From: Sinorhizobium sp.
GTDB taxonomy: Bacteria > Pseudomonadota > Alphaproteobacteria > Rhizobiales > Rhizobiaceae
Reading direction: 5' to 3'
Assembly (NCBI GenBank): GCA_031178305.1
Contig: JAPSJG010000066.1
Span: 1 to 11,922, forward strand
DNA length: 11,922 nt
Shown here: positions 5,553 to 11,922 of the stretch, one piece after another
How the letters are laid out: each line of letters begins with the position of its first letter
How positions within the stretch are numbered: the stretch's first letter is position 1
Made by a program: the position numbers and the translations under genes
Notes under the pieces: generated by a model
What the model was told of the DNA's origin: nothing
Seen by the model: only the letters and a program-made list of their open reading frames with translations
Database searches by the model: none

Positions 5553-6707
5553 ACACAGATGTCGAAACGCAGCGCCGTCGAACCGTTCCACGCCATGGAT
5601 GTCCTGGCGGAAGCCACGCGGCGGCGCGATGCCGGCCACCCGGTCATCTCGATGGCGGTCGGCCAACCGGTGCATCCTGCACCGAAAGCTGCACTCGAGG
5701 CGGCGCGGCGGGCGCTCGAGCATGGCCGACTCGGCTATACGGACGCGCTCGGGACGCGCTCGCTGAAGCAGGCGATTGCCGGACATTACCGAAGCCGGCA
5801 TGGCCTTGTGGTCGATCCGCAGTGCATCGCGGTCACGACCGGTTCGTCGGCGGGCTTCAATCTCGCTTTCCTGGCGCTCTTCGATCCGGGCGATTGTGTT
5901 GCGATTGCTCGTCCCGGGTACCCCGCTTACCGCAATATCATGGCGGCGCTCGGCCTGAGGGTGGTCGAGATCGAAGCGAATGCCGAGACCGGTTTCACAC
6001 TGACTCCCGAAAGCCTGGAGCGGGCGGCCGCAGAAGCCGGCAGACCATTACGCGGCGTGCTTCTCGCAAGCCCCGCCAACCCGACCGGAACGGTGACGGA
6101 CAAGGCGCGGTTGAAGGCGCTGGCGGACTATTGCCGGGCGCAGTCGATTGCCTTCATCTCCGACGAGATCTACCACGGCCTGACCTTTGCCGGCGAGGAG
6201 GCGACCGCGCTCGAGGTCACCGACGACGTGGTCGTGATCAATTCCTTTTCGAAATATTACTGCATGACAGGCTGGCGCATTGGCTGGATGGTCTTGCCCG
6301 AAGCCCAGGTGCGCGCTTTCGAGCGTATCGCCCAAAGCCTCTACATTTCCCCGCCGGAACTTTCGCAGATCGCCGCCGAAGCCGCGTTCGGCGCGCAGGA
6401 GGAACTGGATGGTTACAAGCGTGCCTATGCCGTCAATAGAGACCTGCTGCTGAAGCGCCTGCCCGAGATCGGTCTCTCGATCGCCTCGCCGATGGACGGC
6501 GCCTTCTACGCCTATGTGGACGTCAGCCGCTTCACCAACGACAGCATGGCCTTCGCGCGTCGCATGCTGGCCGAGATCGATGTCGCAGCAACACCCGGCC
6601 ACGATTTCGATCCGGTGGAGGGGCGCCGCACCATGCGCTTCTCCTATGCGGGCTCCGCAGCAGAGATGGCAGAAGCTATGGACCGCATTGCGCGCTGGCT
6701 GGCGTAG
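5550..6707 (+). CDS. Pyridoxal-phosphate-dependent aminotransferase (class I/II, fold type I)
   Basis: The 385-residue product belongs to the aspartate-aminotransferase superfamily. It shows, in order: GYTDALGTRSLKQAIAGHY (62-80), TTGSSAGFNLAF with the phosphate-contact region (96-107), ASPANPTG with N177, FISDEIYHGL with D205 and Y208, the Schiff-base lysine K235 in NSFSKYYCMTGWRIGW, DGAFYAY, and the carboxylate-binding R363 in MRFSYA. It is complete. The frame is open back to a TTG at 5469, but GAGGA (5538-5542) lies 7 bases before the TTG at 5550, giving MTQMSKRSAVEPFHAMDVL; an ATG three codons later (5559) is the alternative. The amino-group donor and acceptor cannot be named from sequence; an aspartate, alanine or valine/pyruvate type are all possible. 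It is divergent from the dsbA-like gene and convergent with rne, so it appears to stand alone. Confidence 0.93.
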   Translation: MTQMSKRSAVEPFHAMDVLAEATRRRDAGHPVISMAVGQPVHPAPKAALEAARRALEHGRLGYTDALGTRSLKQAIAGHYRSRHGLVVDPQCIAVTTGSSAGFNLAFLALFDPGDCVAIARPGYPAYRNIMAALGLRVVEIEANAETGFTLTPESLERAAAEAGRPLRGVLLASPANPTGTVTDKARLKALADYCRAQSIAFISDEIYHGLTFAGEEATALEVTDDVVVINSFSKYYCMTGWRIGWMVLPEAQVRAFERIAQSLYISPPELSQIAAEAAFGAQEELDGYKRAYAVNRDLLLKRLPEIGLSIASPMDGAFYAYVDVSRFTNDSMAFARRMLAEIDVAATPGHDFDPVEGRRTMRFSYAGSAAEMAEAMDRIARWLA

Positions 6708-6782
6708 CATCGTCGTTGGCGAGGAGCGCGGTCGGTATGTCCTTCTCCGCCAGTGGCGAGAATCAGGGAAGCGGGTGCTGAT

Positions 6783-6809
6783 ACCCCTCTGCCGGCAGGC
6801 AGAAGGGGT
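6783..6809. repeat. Palindromic hairpin in the aminotransferase/rne convergent spacer
   Basis: ACCCCTCTGCC (6783-6793) pairs with GGCAGAAGGGGT (6798-6809) through 11 base pairs with one bulged A (6804) and a GGCA loop. The bases GCCGGCAGGC (6791-6800) also occur exactly in the RIME-like repeat at 1467-1476. This suggests a member of a dispersed rhizobial palindromic repeat family. It lies 76 bases after the aminotransferase stop and may stabilise or end that transcript; no T-run follows. Confidence 0.55.
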
Positions 6810-6870
6810 GCGGCGGGAGATGCAGCCGAAGCGACGCCAAAGAATTCGCTGGCTGGCTACAATGCAAATC

Positions 6871-6901
6871 AAAAAAGCCCGGAGCGGGCGCCCCGGGCTT
6901 T
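6871..6901 (-). terminator. Rho-independent terminator of rne
   Basis: On the minus strand, AAAGCCCGG (6901-6893) and CCGGGCTTT (6882-6874) form a 9-pair stem around a 10-base GC-rich loop, and the 3' arm runs into a T-stretch (TTTTTT, bases 6876-6871). It lies 25 bases after the rne stop. Read on the + strand the stem is followed by CCAATTTTC, so weak termination of the aminotransferase transcript is also possible. Confidence 0.88.
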
Positions 6902-6925
6902 CCAATTTTCAGCAGCTTGACTTTC

Positions 6926-6970
6926 TCAGAAGAAGCCGCGGCGCTGCCACCAGCCGCCCTTCTTTGGCTT
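6926..6970 (-). other. C-terminal GWW motif of RNase E (likely PNPase docking site)
   Basis: Residues 913-926 contain KKGGWWQRRGFF. In Caulobacter crescentus the C-terminal GWW segment of RNase E binds polynucleotide phosphorylase. The match of Gly-Trp-Trp followed by basic residues at the extreme C terminus supports the same role here. Function is transferred from the family. Confidence 0.7.
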
Positions 6971-9706
6971 GGCGGTCTCGTCGTCGCTGCCCTCGGGCTT
7001 GTTGGAGGTGACCACCGGTTCGGAGGCGATCGCTGCGAGGTCGCGATTTGCCCGTGCGGGCTTTGCGCCCTCGAGGTCGGCTGCCGCTTCTTCGACGGCT
7101 GACGGAGCGGGGGCCTCTTCATCCGGCCGCGATTCGACCGCCTGTTCGGCCGTCACATCGGCGTTCTCTGCCGCGATCTCGGCTTTTGCCGTCTTCTTGC
7201 GGCCACGCTTCGGCTTTGCCGGTTTTGATTCCTCCGATGAAGCCTCGGCGGCTGTCGCGGAATCGCCGGCCGTTCCCTCAACGGCCGCAGTCGCAGCAAC
7301 GTCGACGTCCGCGGCCTCTACGGATTCCTCTGCCTCTTCCTCCCCGGCATTGATCTCGGCTGCTTCTTCGGCAAGGGCCTCTGCCTCTTCCGTCCGGCTG
7401 CGGCGGCCACCGCGCTTGCCGCGGCGGCGACGTTTGCGCTTCTGGTCGCCATCGAGCGCCACGGCTTCGGCGTCCTGAAGGTCGGCCTCATCTTCGGCTT
7501 CTTCTTCCTCAACGCCGTTGGATTCGTCGGCCGCAGCGGCTGCTTCTCCCCCTTCTACCGAAACTGTCTCGGCAGCCTGACCAGCACCCTTGCCGCGCCG
7601 GCGGCGGCGACGCTTGCGTTTGCGCCCGCCCTGATCGTCGGAGGCTTGCGCCTTCGGCTGCTCCGGCCGATCGGCAGCCTCTTCGGCTTCCTCTTCGTCC
7701 AGATCTTCTTCGAGCTCGATCTCGTCTTCTTCCGGTTCCGGTTCGAAATGCAGGAGCTGCTCGATCTTGACCGGATTTTCCACCGGCTCGCCGCGGTCTA
7801 TCGCGAAGTGCTGGGCGCCAACATGGGCATCCGCTTCGACGATGATCGAAACGCCGAACCGCTGCTCGTAATCCGTGATCGTGCTCCGCTTGTGGTTGAG
7901 CAGGTAGAGCGCAATTTCCGGGACCGTCCGCACGCTGATGTCATGCGTGGTGCTCTTGAGCAGAAATTCCTCGATGCCGCGCAGGACGTGCAGTGCGACG
8001 GATGATTGGGAACGAATATGACCAGTCCCATTGCAATGCGGGCAGGTCTGCATCGTGCTTTCGAGCACCGAGGCACGGATGCGCTGGCGCGACATTTCAA
8101 GCAGGCCGAAATGCGAGATGCGGCCGACCTGGATGCGGGCACGGTCGTTCTTCAGGCAGTCCTTGAGCTTCTTCTCGACGGCGCGGTTGTTCCGCTTTTC
8201 CTCCATGTCGATGAAATCGATGACGATCAGGCCGGCGAGGTCGCGCAGGCGCAACTGCCGCGCCACTTCCTCTGCCGCCTCGAGGTTGGTCTGAAGCGCC
8301 GTATCCTCGATCGAGTGCTCGCGCGTCGAACGGCCGGAGTTCACGTCGATCGAGACGAGCGCTTCCGTCTGGTTGATGATGATGTAGCCGCCGGACTTCA
8401 GCGTCACCTGCGGCTGCAGGATGCGATCGAGCTGCGCTTCGATGCCGGAGCGCGAGAAGATCGGGTGCACATCGCGGTAAGGCTGCACGACTTTCGCGTG
8501 GCTCGGCATCAGCATCTTCATGAAGCTCTTGGCTTCACGGTAGCCTTCCTCGCCGGAAACGACGATCTCGCTGATGTCCTTGTTATAGAGGTCGCGGATC
8601 GAGCGCTTGATCAGGCTGCCTTCCTCGTAGACGAGGCACGGCGCGGTCGAGTTCAGGGTCAGCGTCCGGACGTTTTCCCAAAGCCGCATCAGATATTCGA
8701 AATCGCGCTTGATTTCGACCTTGGTGCGGTTCGCACCGGCCGTGCGCAGGATCACGCCCATGCCCTGCGGCACATCGAGGCCGCGGGCGATTTCCTTTAG
8801 CCGCTTGCGGTCCTGCAGGTTGGTGATCTTGCGGGAGATGCCGCCGCCGCGGGCGGTGTTCGGCATCAGCACCGAGTAGCGGCCGGCGAGCGAAAGATAG
8901 GTCGTCAGCGCCGCGCCCTTGTTGCCGCGCTCTTCCTTGGCGACCTGAACCAGGAGAATCTGACGGCGCTTGATGACTTCCTGGATGCGATATTGCTTGC
9001 GCGGCTTGCGGATCTGGCGATCCGGAACCTCTTCCATCGCGTCTTCGGCACCGACCGACTCGATGACTTCGTTCTCGCCGTCATGGTTGTCGTCGTCGTC
9101 CTCGTCGCCGCGGCGGCGCGTGTCGACCTCCTCGGAGATCGTATCGGTGTCGACCATGGCGGCCATTTCGCCGCCGCCGACTTCGCCGGCGTCCTCGGAA
9201 CCGGCTGCCACCTCGGCAGCCTCCTCGCTCGACTTCGGTTTCGTGCGGCGGGTGCGCTTCGGCTTTGCCTTCGCCTTCGCCTTCCCCTTCGGCTTTTCAG
9301 CGGCTGCCTCGGCGATCTCCTCTGCCGATTCTGCCGTTTCCGTCTCGGTGACCGATTCGGCAGCGGTCTGCTGCTCGGCTACCGCTTCGACCGGATCACT
9401 CTCTTCGTCCCTGCGAGCCTCCTCGGCTTCCGCCTTCAGGAGCGCCTGACGATCGGCAAGCGGAATCTGGTAGTAGTCGGGGTGGATTTCGGCAAAGGCC
9501 AGAAAGCCATGACGGTTGCCGCCGTAATCGACGAAGGCGGCCTGGAGCGAAGGCTCCACCCGTGTGACCTTCGCCAGGTAGATATTGCCGCGGATCTGCT
9601 TCTTGTGCTCCGATTCGAAATCGAATTCTTCTATGCGGTTCCCGCGAACGACAACGACGCGCGTCTCCTCTGAGTGGGACGCATCGATAAGCATTTTCTC
9701 TGCCAT
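6926..9706 (-). CDS. rne: Ribonuclease E (degradosome scaffold endoribonuclease)
   Basis: The 926-residue product is RNase E, the single-strand endonuclease that starts mRNA decay, processes rRNA and tRNA, and scaffolds the degradosome. The S1 domain begins near residue 36 (GNIYLAKVTRVEPSLQAAFVDYGG) and is interrupted at about 92-232 by a low-complexity Glu/Ala/Lys insertion, resuming with LLVQVAKEERGNKGAALTTYLSLAGRY. The catalytic DNase I-like domain carries SIDVNSGR (D454) and IVIDFIDM (D497), matching D303 and D346 of E. coli. The zinc-link cysteines are C555 and C558 (CPHCNGTG). After about residue 655 the chain is disordered, with acidic runs, two Arg/Lys blocks (695-704 and 756-770, likely RNA binding) and a terminal KKGGWWQRRGFF. 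The start is ATG with AGGAG 10 bases upstream. The transcript has a long leader and a strong terminator. Confidence 0.98.
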   Translation of the reverse strand: MAEKMLIDASHSEETRVVVVRGNRIEEFDFESEHKKQIRGNIYLAKVTRVEPSLQAAFVDYGGNRHGFLAFAEIHPDYYQIPLADRQALLKAEAEEARRDEESDPVEAVAEQQTAAESVTETETAESAEEIAEAAAEKPKGKAKAKAKPKRTRRTKPKSSEEAAEVAAGSEDAGEVGGGEMAAMVDTDTISEEVDTRRRGDEDDDDNHDGENEVIESVGAEDAMEEVPDRQIRKPRKQYRIQEVIKRRQILLVQVAKEERGNKGAALTTYLSLAGRYSVLMPNTARGGGISRKITNLQDRKRLKEIARGLDVPQGMGVILRTAGANRTKVEIKRDFEYLMRLWENVRTLTLNSTAPCLVYEEGSLIKRSIRDLYNKDISEIVVSGEEGYREAKSFMKMLMPSHAKVVQPYRDVHPIFSRSGIEAQLDRILQPQVTLKSGGYIIINQTEALVSIDVNSGRSTREHSIEDTALQTNLEAAEEVARQLRLRDLAGLIVIDFIDMEEKRNNRAVEKKLKDCLKNDRARIQVGRISHFGLLEMSRQRIRASVLESTMQTCPHCNGTGHIRSQSSVALHVLRGIEEFLLKSTTHDISVRTVPEIALYLLNHKRSTITDYEQRFGVSIIVEADAHVGAQHFAIDRGEPVENPVKIEQLLHFEPEPEEDEIELEEDLDEEEAEEAADRPEQPKAQASDDQGGRKRKRRRRRRGKGAGQAAETVSVEGGEAAAAADESNGVEEEEAEDEADLQDAEAVALDGDQKRKRRRRGKRGGRRSRTEEAEALAEEAAEINAGEEEAEESVEAADVDVAATAAVEGTAGDSATAAEASSEESKPAKPKRGRKKTAKAEIAAENADVTAEQAVESRPDEEAPAPSAVEEAAADLEGAKPARANRDLAAIASEPVVTSNKPEGSDDETAKPKKGGWWQRRGFF

Positions 9707-9928
9707 CTAAGCTGTGCTCCTCGGCGCAGGCGGACGGCAGACAGAATCGCTTCTGAGGGAAGCCTGTCGAGAACGTCGGAAGCTGCGCCGGATGTGATAG
9801 GTCCTGTTTGGCGCAAGCGATGGTGCAGCAGCCAGACGGCAGCCGGAACGGTCACGTCCCGGGGCCTCTCTACTTCTGACCGATACTGCTGACTCACATC
9901 AAAGACCAAACAAGAATGCCAATGTCCT

Positions 9929-10012
9929 GGGCCCCGAAGGGAGGCCCGATGAATACGCCCGCTTGCGGGCATCTCGGTGAAAATCACCATCAAGAATCCC
10001 GGCCACCGCCGG
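9929..10012 (-). promoter_or_regulatory. Hairpin cluster in the rne 5' leader
   Basis: Four short inverted repeats follow each other in 84 bases: GGGCC..GGCCC (9929-9947, whose minus-strand loop can form a cUUCGg tetraloop), the perfect palindrome GCCCGC-TT-GCGGGC (9957-9970, as written on +), GGTGA-AAA-TCACC (9976-9988) and CCGG..CCGG (9999-10012). A further perfect palindrome CGGTTGCAACCG lies at 10088-10099. In E. coli and other bacteria a structured rne leader is cut by RNase E itself to set its own level; a like role is inferred here. Confidence 0.45.
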
Positions 10013-10193
10013 AAATTTGCGATCCAGTTTACGAAGGAGAAAATGCAGCGACGGCGGATGAATACCTGCGGCCGCGGAAGCACGATACGGTTGCAACCGG
10101 CTGTCCGGCTCGATCACTCCTGGCGCCAAGCTCGGGAAAGCTCCGGCTGCCCGGCCGACGATTCTATCCCGTCAACACTTTCTCCTTGTGACG

Positions 10194-10222
10194 CTTTTAT
10201 GTTTTCTATGTCACATTGGCAA
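10194..10222 (-). promoter_or_regulatory. Candidate rne promoter
   Basis: On the minus strand TTGCCA (10222-10217), a 17-base spacer and TAAAAG (10199-10194) match the sigma-70 consensus at 5 and 4 of 6 positions. It would give a leader of about 480 nt before the rne ATG. This is a pattern match only. Confidence 0.4.
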
Positions 10223-10352
10223 GGGAAAAGCCGGTGCCGCCACAATATTGATCGATTCGCTTGACGGGGTGAAAACGCGGGCGGGACGGGCGGTGAAAGA
10301 GCGCGAAACCTCATCGATTCGTCGCCTCCCTTCCCCCCGCGTCAAGCTTTGG

Positions 10353-10360
10353 TTAACCAT
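10353..10360 (+). promoter_or_regulatory. TTAACCAT, possible CtrA half-site before the amidase gene
   Basis: The octamer TTAACCAT equals a half-site that I recall being reported for the alphaproteobacterial cell-cycle regulator CtrA. It lies about 100 bases upstream of the amidase start, a usual regulatory distance, among GANTC sites. An 8-base match can arise by chance. Confidence 0.25.
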
Positions 10361-10456
10361 GGAGAGGCATTGGTTGGGTAGCGATAGGGCTGGCACGACT
10401 GTCGCCGCAGGAGCGCGGCGCTTCGGGATTCGGAAAGTATGCATGGGGGAGTTGAG

Positions 10457-11716
10457 GTGAGGCTTACGGCAACAGTGCTGCGCTCCTTGTTTGCGACGGG
10501 ACCTTTACATCGCGCCATACACTCCTTCGCCGTACTGATCGCGACGTTGGCCTTCATGCTGCCGTCGATGGGCCTGGGCGCCGACGGGGCACCGCCGCTG
10601 CTCGCTTTCGGCGCGCGAATTGCCGGCGACGACGCGCGCACTCGGCTCGTCATCTCCTTCGACCGGGAGCCTGATTACTCGATTCATTATGTCGCCAATC
10701 CGGTTCGGGTCATCGTAGACTTGCCGGAGACATCCTTCGGGCTGAAACCGGAAAGCCTCGAGCCGAGAGGTCTCTTCCATGAGATCCGCTATGGCGGGAT
10801 GGGGGCAGGGGCCTCAAGGCTCGTTCTCTCCGCCAAGGGGCCGACGGAGATAACCCATGTCGAGGTGATGCCGGAGGAGGACGGCAAGGGCTTCCGCCTC
10901 GTGCTCGATGCCGAACGGATCGATGGGGCGCGCTTCGAAAAACTGCTGCGCGAGCAGAAATGGACGGGCACCGTCCGCGCCACCAAGTCCGATCGGCCGG
11001 TCGCGCCGGCAAACACGGCCGGGGCCTTCATCATAGCAGTGGATCCGGGGCACGGCGGCATCGACACGGGCGCGATCGGCAGCGTCACCAGGATCGAGGA
11101 AAAGCACGTCACTCTCGACTTTGCGCGGGATCTGGTGGAGATGCTCAACCGCGAGACCGGCGTCGATGCCTTTCTAACGCGGGAGCGCGACGAGTTTCTT
11201 TCCTTGCCGCAGCGCGTGCAGATCGCGCGGCAGAGAAACGCCAATCTGTTCATTTCCGTCCACGCCGACACGTTGAAGCAGAAGGATATTCGCGGCGCCA
11301 CCGTCTATACCATTTCCGACAAGGCGTCCGACCACCTCGCGGCCGAGCTGGCGGAGCGGGAAAACCTCTCCGACGAGATCGCGGGCATGCCGCCTGAAAG
11401 CGAACAGCCGGAGGTCGCGGATATCCTGATCGACCTGACGCGGCGGGAAACCCAGACCTTCTCGATCAATCTGGCCCGCAGCGTCGTTTCTTCCTTCGAA
11501 GGGCAGATCAATCTGATCAACAATCCCCACCGTTACGCCGGATTCCGAGTCCTGCAGGCACCCGACGTACCCTCGGTGCTGCTCGAACTCGGCTTCCTCT
11601 CCAACAAGGAGGACGAGAAGCTGCTGCTCGATCCGGAATGGCGCAAGAAGGTGTCGGGCCTGATTGCGGTTGCCGTCCAGCGCTACCGGCAAACGGCGGT
11701 TGCGAACGGCGGCTGA
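10457..11716 (+). CDS. amiC: N-acetylmuramoyl-L-alanine amidase with AMIN domain (AmiC type)
   Basis: The enzyme cleaves the bond between N-acetylmuramic acid and the peptide stem of peptidoglycan, in the periplasm, mainly at division sites. The 419-residue product has an N-terminal export signal (hydrophobic FAVLIATLAFMLPSMGLGA, about residues 24-42) and an AMIN domain at about 45-150 that targets it to septal wall. The zinc amidase_3 domain follows: AVDPGHGG (H199), RIEEKHVTLDF (E215), FISVHAD (H269) and the catalytic E377 in LLELGFLSN. Between about 290 and 330 lies the helix-forming insert that in AmiC/AmiB relatives blocks the active site until an EnvC- or NlpD-like activator binds. GTG at 10457 has GGAG (10448-10451) 5 bases upstream; an ATG at 10439, preceded only by GGA, would add six residues. 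The gene probably precedes a further + strand gene beyond the window. Confidence 0.94.
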   Translation: MRLTATVLRSLFATGPLHRAIHSFAVLIATLAFMLPSMGLGADGAPPLLAFGARIAGDDARTRLVISFDREPDYSIHYVANPVRVIVDLPETSFGLKPESLEPRGLFHEIRYGGMGAGASRLVLSAKGPTEITHVEVMPEEDGKGFRLVLDAERIDGARFEKLLREQKWTGTVRATKSDRPVAPANTAGAFIIAVDPGHGGIDTGAIGSVTRIEEKHVTLDFARDLVEMLNRETGVDAFLTRERDEFLSLPQRVQIARQRNANLFISVHADTLKQKDIRGATVYTISDKASDHLAAELAERENLSDEIAGMPPESEQPEVADILIDLTRRETQTFSINLARSVVSSFEGQINLINNPHRYAGFRVLQAPDVPSVLLELGFLSNKEDEKLLLDPEWRKKVSGLIAVAVQRYRQTAVANGG

Positions 11717-11922
11717 CTTATCCCGGCTCGTGCGGGGTTTCGTTCATCGCCCCGATGCGGGCTCCGGTCGCCGGATGTGATTTGTGTCGCCCCTGTAACA
11801 GCGGTATGTTTTGAAGCGGATGCGCGCGGGATAATCGAGGACCAGCCCTATTTTACTCACAATCCGGGCCTTTGGGGGGAGGGGCGTCCCGTTTTGTTGG
11901 GAAACGGTGTTGATGCGTGGGG
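11717..11922. other. 3' spacer leading into the next gene
   Basis: After the amidase stop there is no convincing terminator; CCCG/CGGG at about 11730-11746 forms only a four-pair stem. The final bases GGAAACGGTGTTGATGCG could be a ribosome binding site and start of the next gene, but too few codons remain to identify it. In rhizobia this amidase is often followed by a penicillin-binding protein 1A gene, which is inference only. Confidence 0.3.
11782..11810 (+). promoter_or_regulatory. Candidate promoter for the gene beyond the window
   Basis: TTGTGT (11782-11787), a 17-base spacer and TATGTT (11805-11810) fit a sigma-70 promoter at 3 and 4 of 6 positions. The spacing is ideal but the hexamers are weak. 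Confidence 0.3.

Larger units (their letters stand above)
9707..10456. other. Long divergent spacer between rne and the amidase gene
   Basis: About 750 bases hold no gene I can support. From 9707 to roughly 10190 it is most simply the untranslated leader of rne (minus strand), with a row of hairpins. From about 10200 to 10456 it would be the promoter region of rne and of the amidase, including four GANTC sites (10160, 10254, 10316, 10427) and TTAACCAT at 10353-10360. Open frames crossing it on either strand lack ribosome binding sites and recognisable protein sequence. Confidence 0.5.

Noticed and set aside
5320..5556. N-terminal extension of the dsbA-like protein to 5556
   Set aside because: It would displace the obvious signal peptide to residue 80, overlap the divergent aminotransferase start, and ignore the good ribosome binding site before 5319.
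9631..10083. Minus-strand open frame of 150 codons in the rne leader, overlapping the rne start
   Set aside because: No ribosome binding site, no family resemblance, and it crosses into the known rne frame. Worth revisiting only if ribosome profiling shows translation.
9977..10264. + strand frame starting MKITIKNPGHRRKFAIQF in the rne/amidase spacer
   Set aside because: The GTG start lies inside a hairpin, has no Shine-Dalgarno, and the later part turns into low-quality sequence. It more likely reflects the structured leader on the other strand.
1..11922. Mobile element, CRISPR array, toxin-antitoxin, defence or secondary-metabolite system
   Set aside because: All recognised genes are housekeeping, composition is even across the window, and I see no transposase, integrase, direct-repeat array or tRNA attachment site.

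Overview
This is a GC-rich stretch of ordinary chromosome that reads as an alphaproteobacterium of the Rhizobiaceae, most likely Sinorhizobium/Ensifer or a close relative. That placement rests on the protein families (an NDUFA12-type complex I accessory subunit, DUF2155, an RNase E with an interrupted S1 domain and a C-terminal GWW motif), on a palindromic intergenic repeat of the rhizobial RIME kind, and on gene order. No database search was run, so the genus is an inference. I see no phage, transposase, integrase, CRISPR array, tRNA or rRNA.

Layout. On the left, on the + strand, lie the 3' end of a GNAT acetyltransferase (1-213), an NDUFA12-family protein (435-830) and a secreted DUF2155 protein (945-1397). 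They converge on a minus-strand block that is transcribed in the order dsbA-like thioredoxin (5319-4552), aroQ (4444-3998), accB (3975-3508), accC (3497-2154) and aat (2144-1530). The last four have gaps of only 22, 10 and 9 bases and look like one operon, with a plausible rhizobial promoter just upstream of aroQ. Divergent from the dsbA-like gene is a fold-type I PLP aminotransferase (5550-6707, +). It converges on rne (9706-6926, -), which has a clear intrinsic terminator. A 750-base spacer separates rne from the divergent amiC-type amidase (10457-11716, +). The last 206 bases hold no complete gene and probably lead into the next + strand gene.

How the genes relate. AccB and AccC form the biotin carboxylase half of acetyl-CoA carboxylase (fatty-acid synthesis). 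AroQ serves the shikimate pathway. Aat attaches Leu/Phe to proteins for N-degron turnover. RNase E is the backbone of mRNA decay and rRNA processing. AmiC splits peptidoglycan during cell separation, and the dsbA-like protein works on periplasmic disulfides. These are housekeeping functions rather than one joint pathway.

I found no convincing new multigene system. The parts most worth a second look are non-coding: the hairpin-rich leader of rne, a GANTC/TTAACCAT cluster before amiC, a possibly structured segment before the NDUFA12 gene, and palindromic repeats sharing a 10-mer in both convergent spacers. Start codons also deserve attention: TTG for aat and the aminotransferase, and possibly GTG for amiC.
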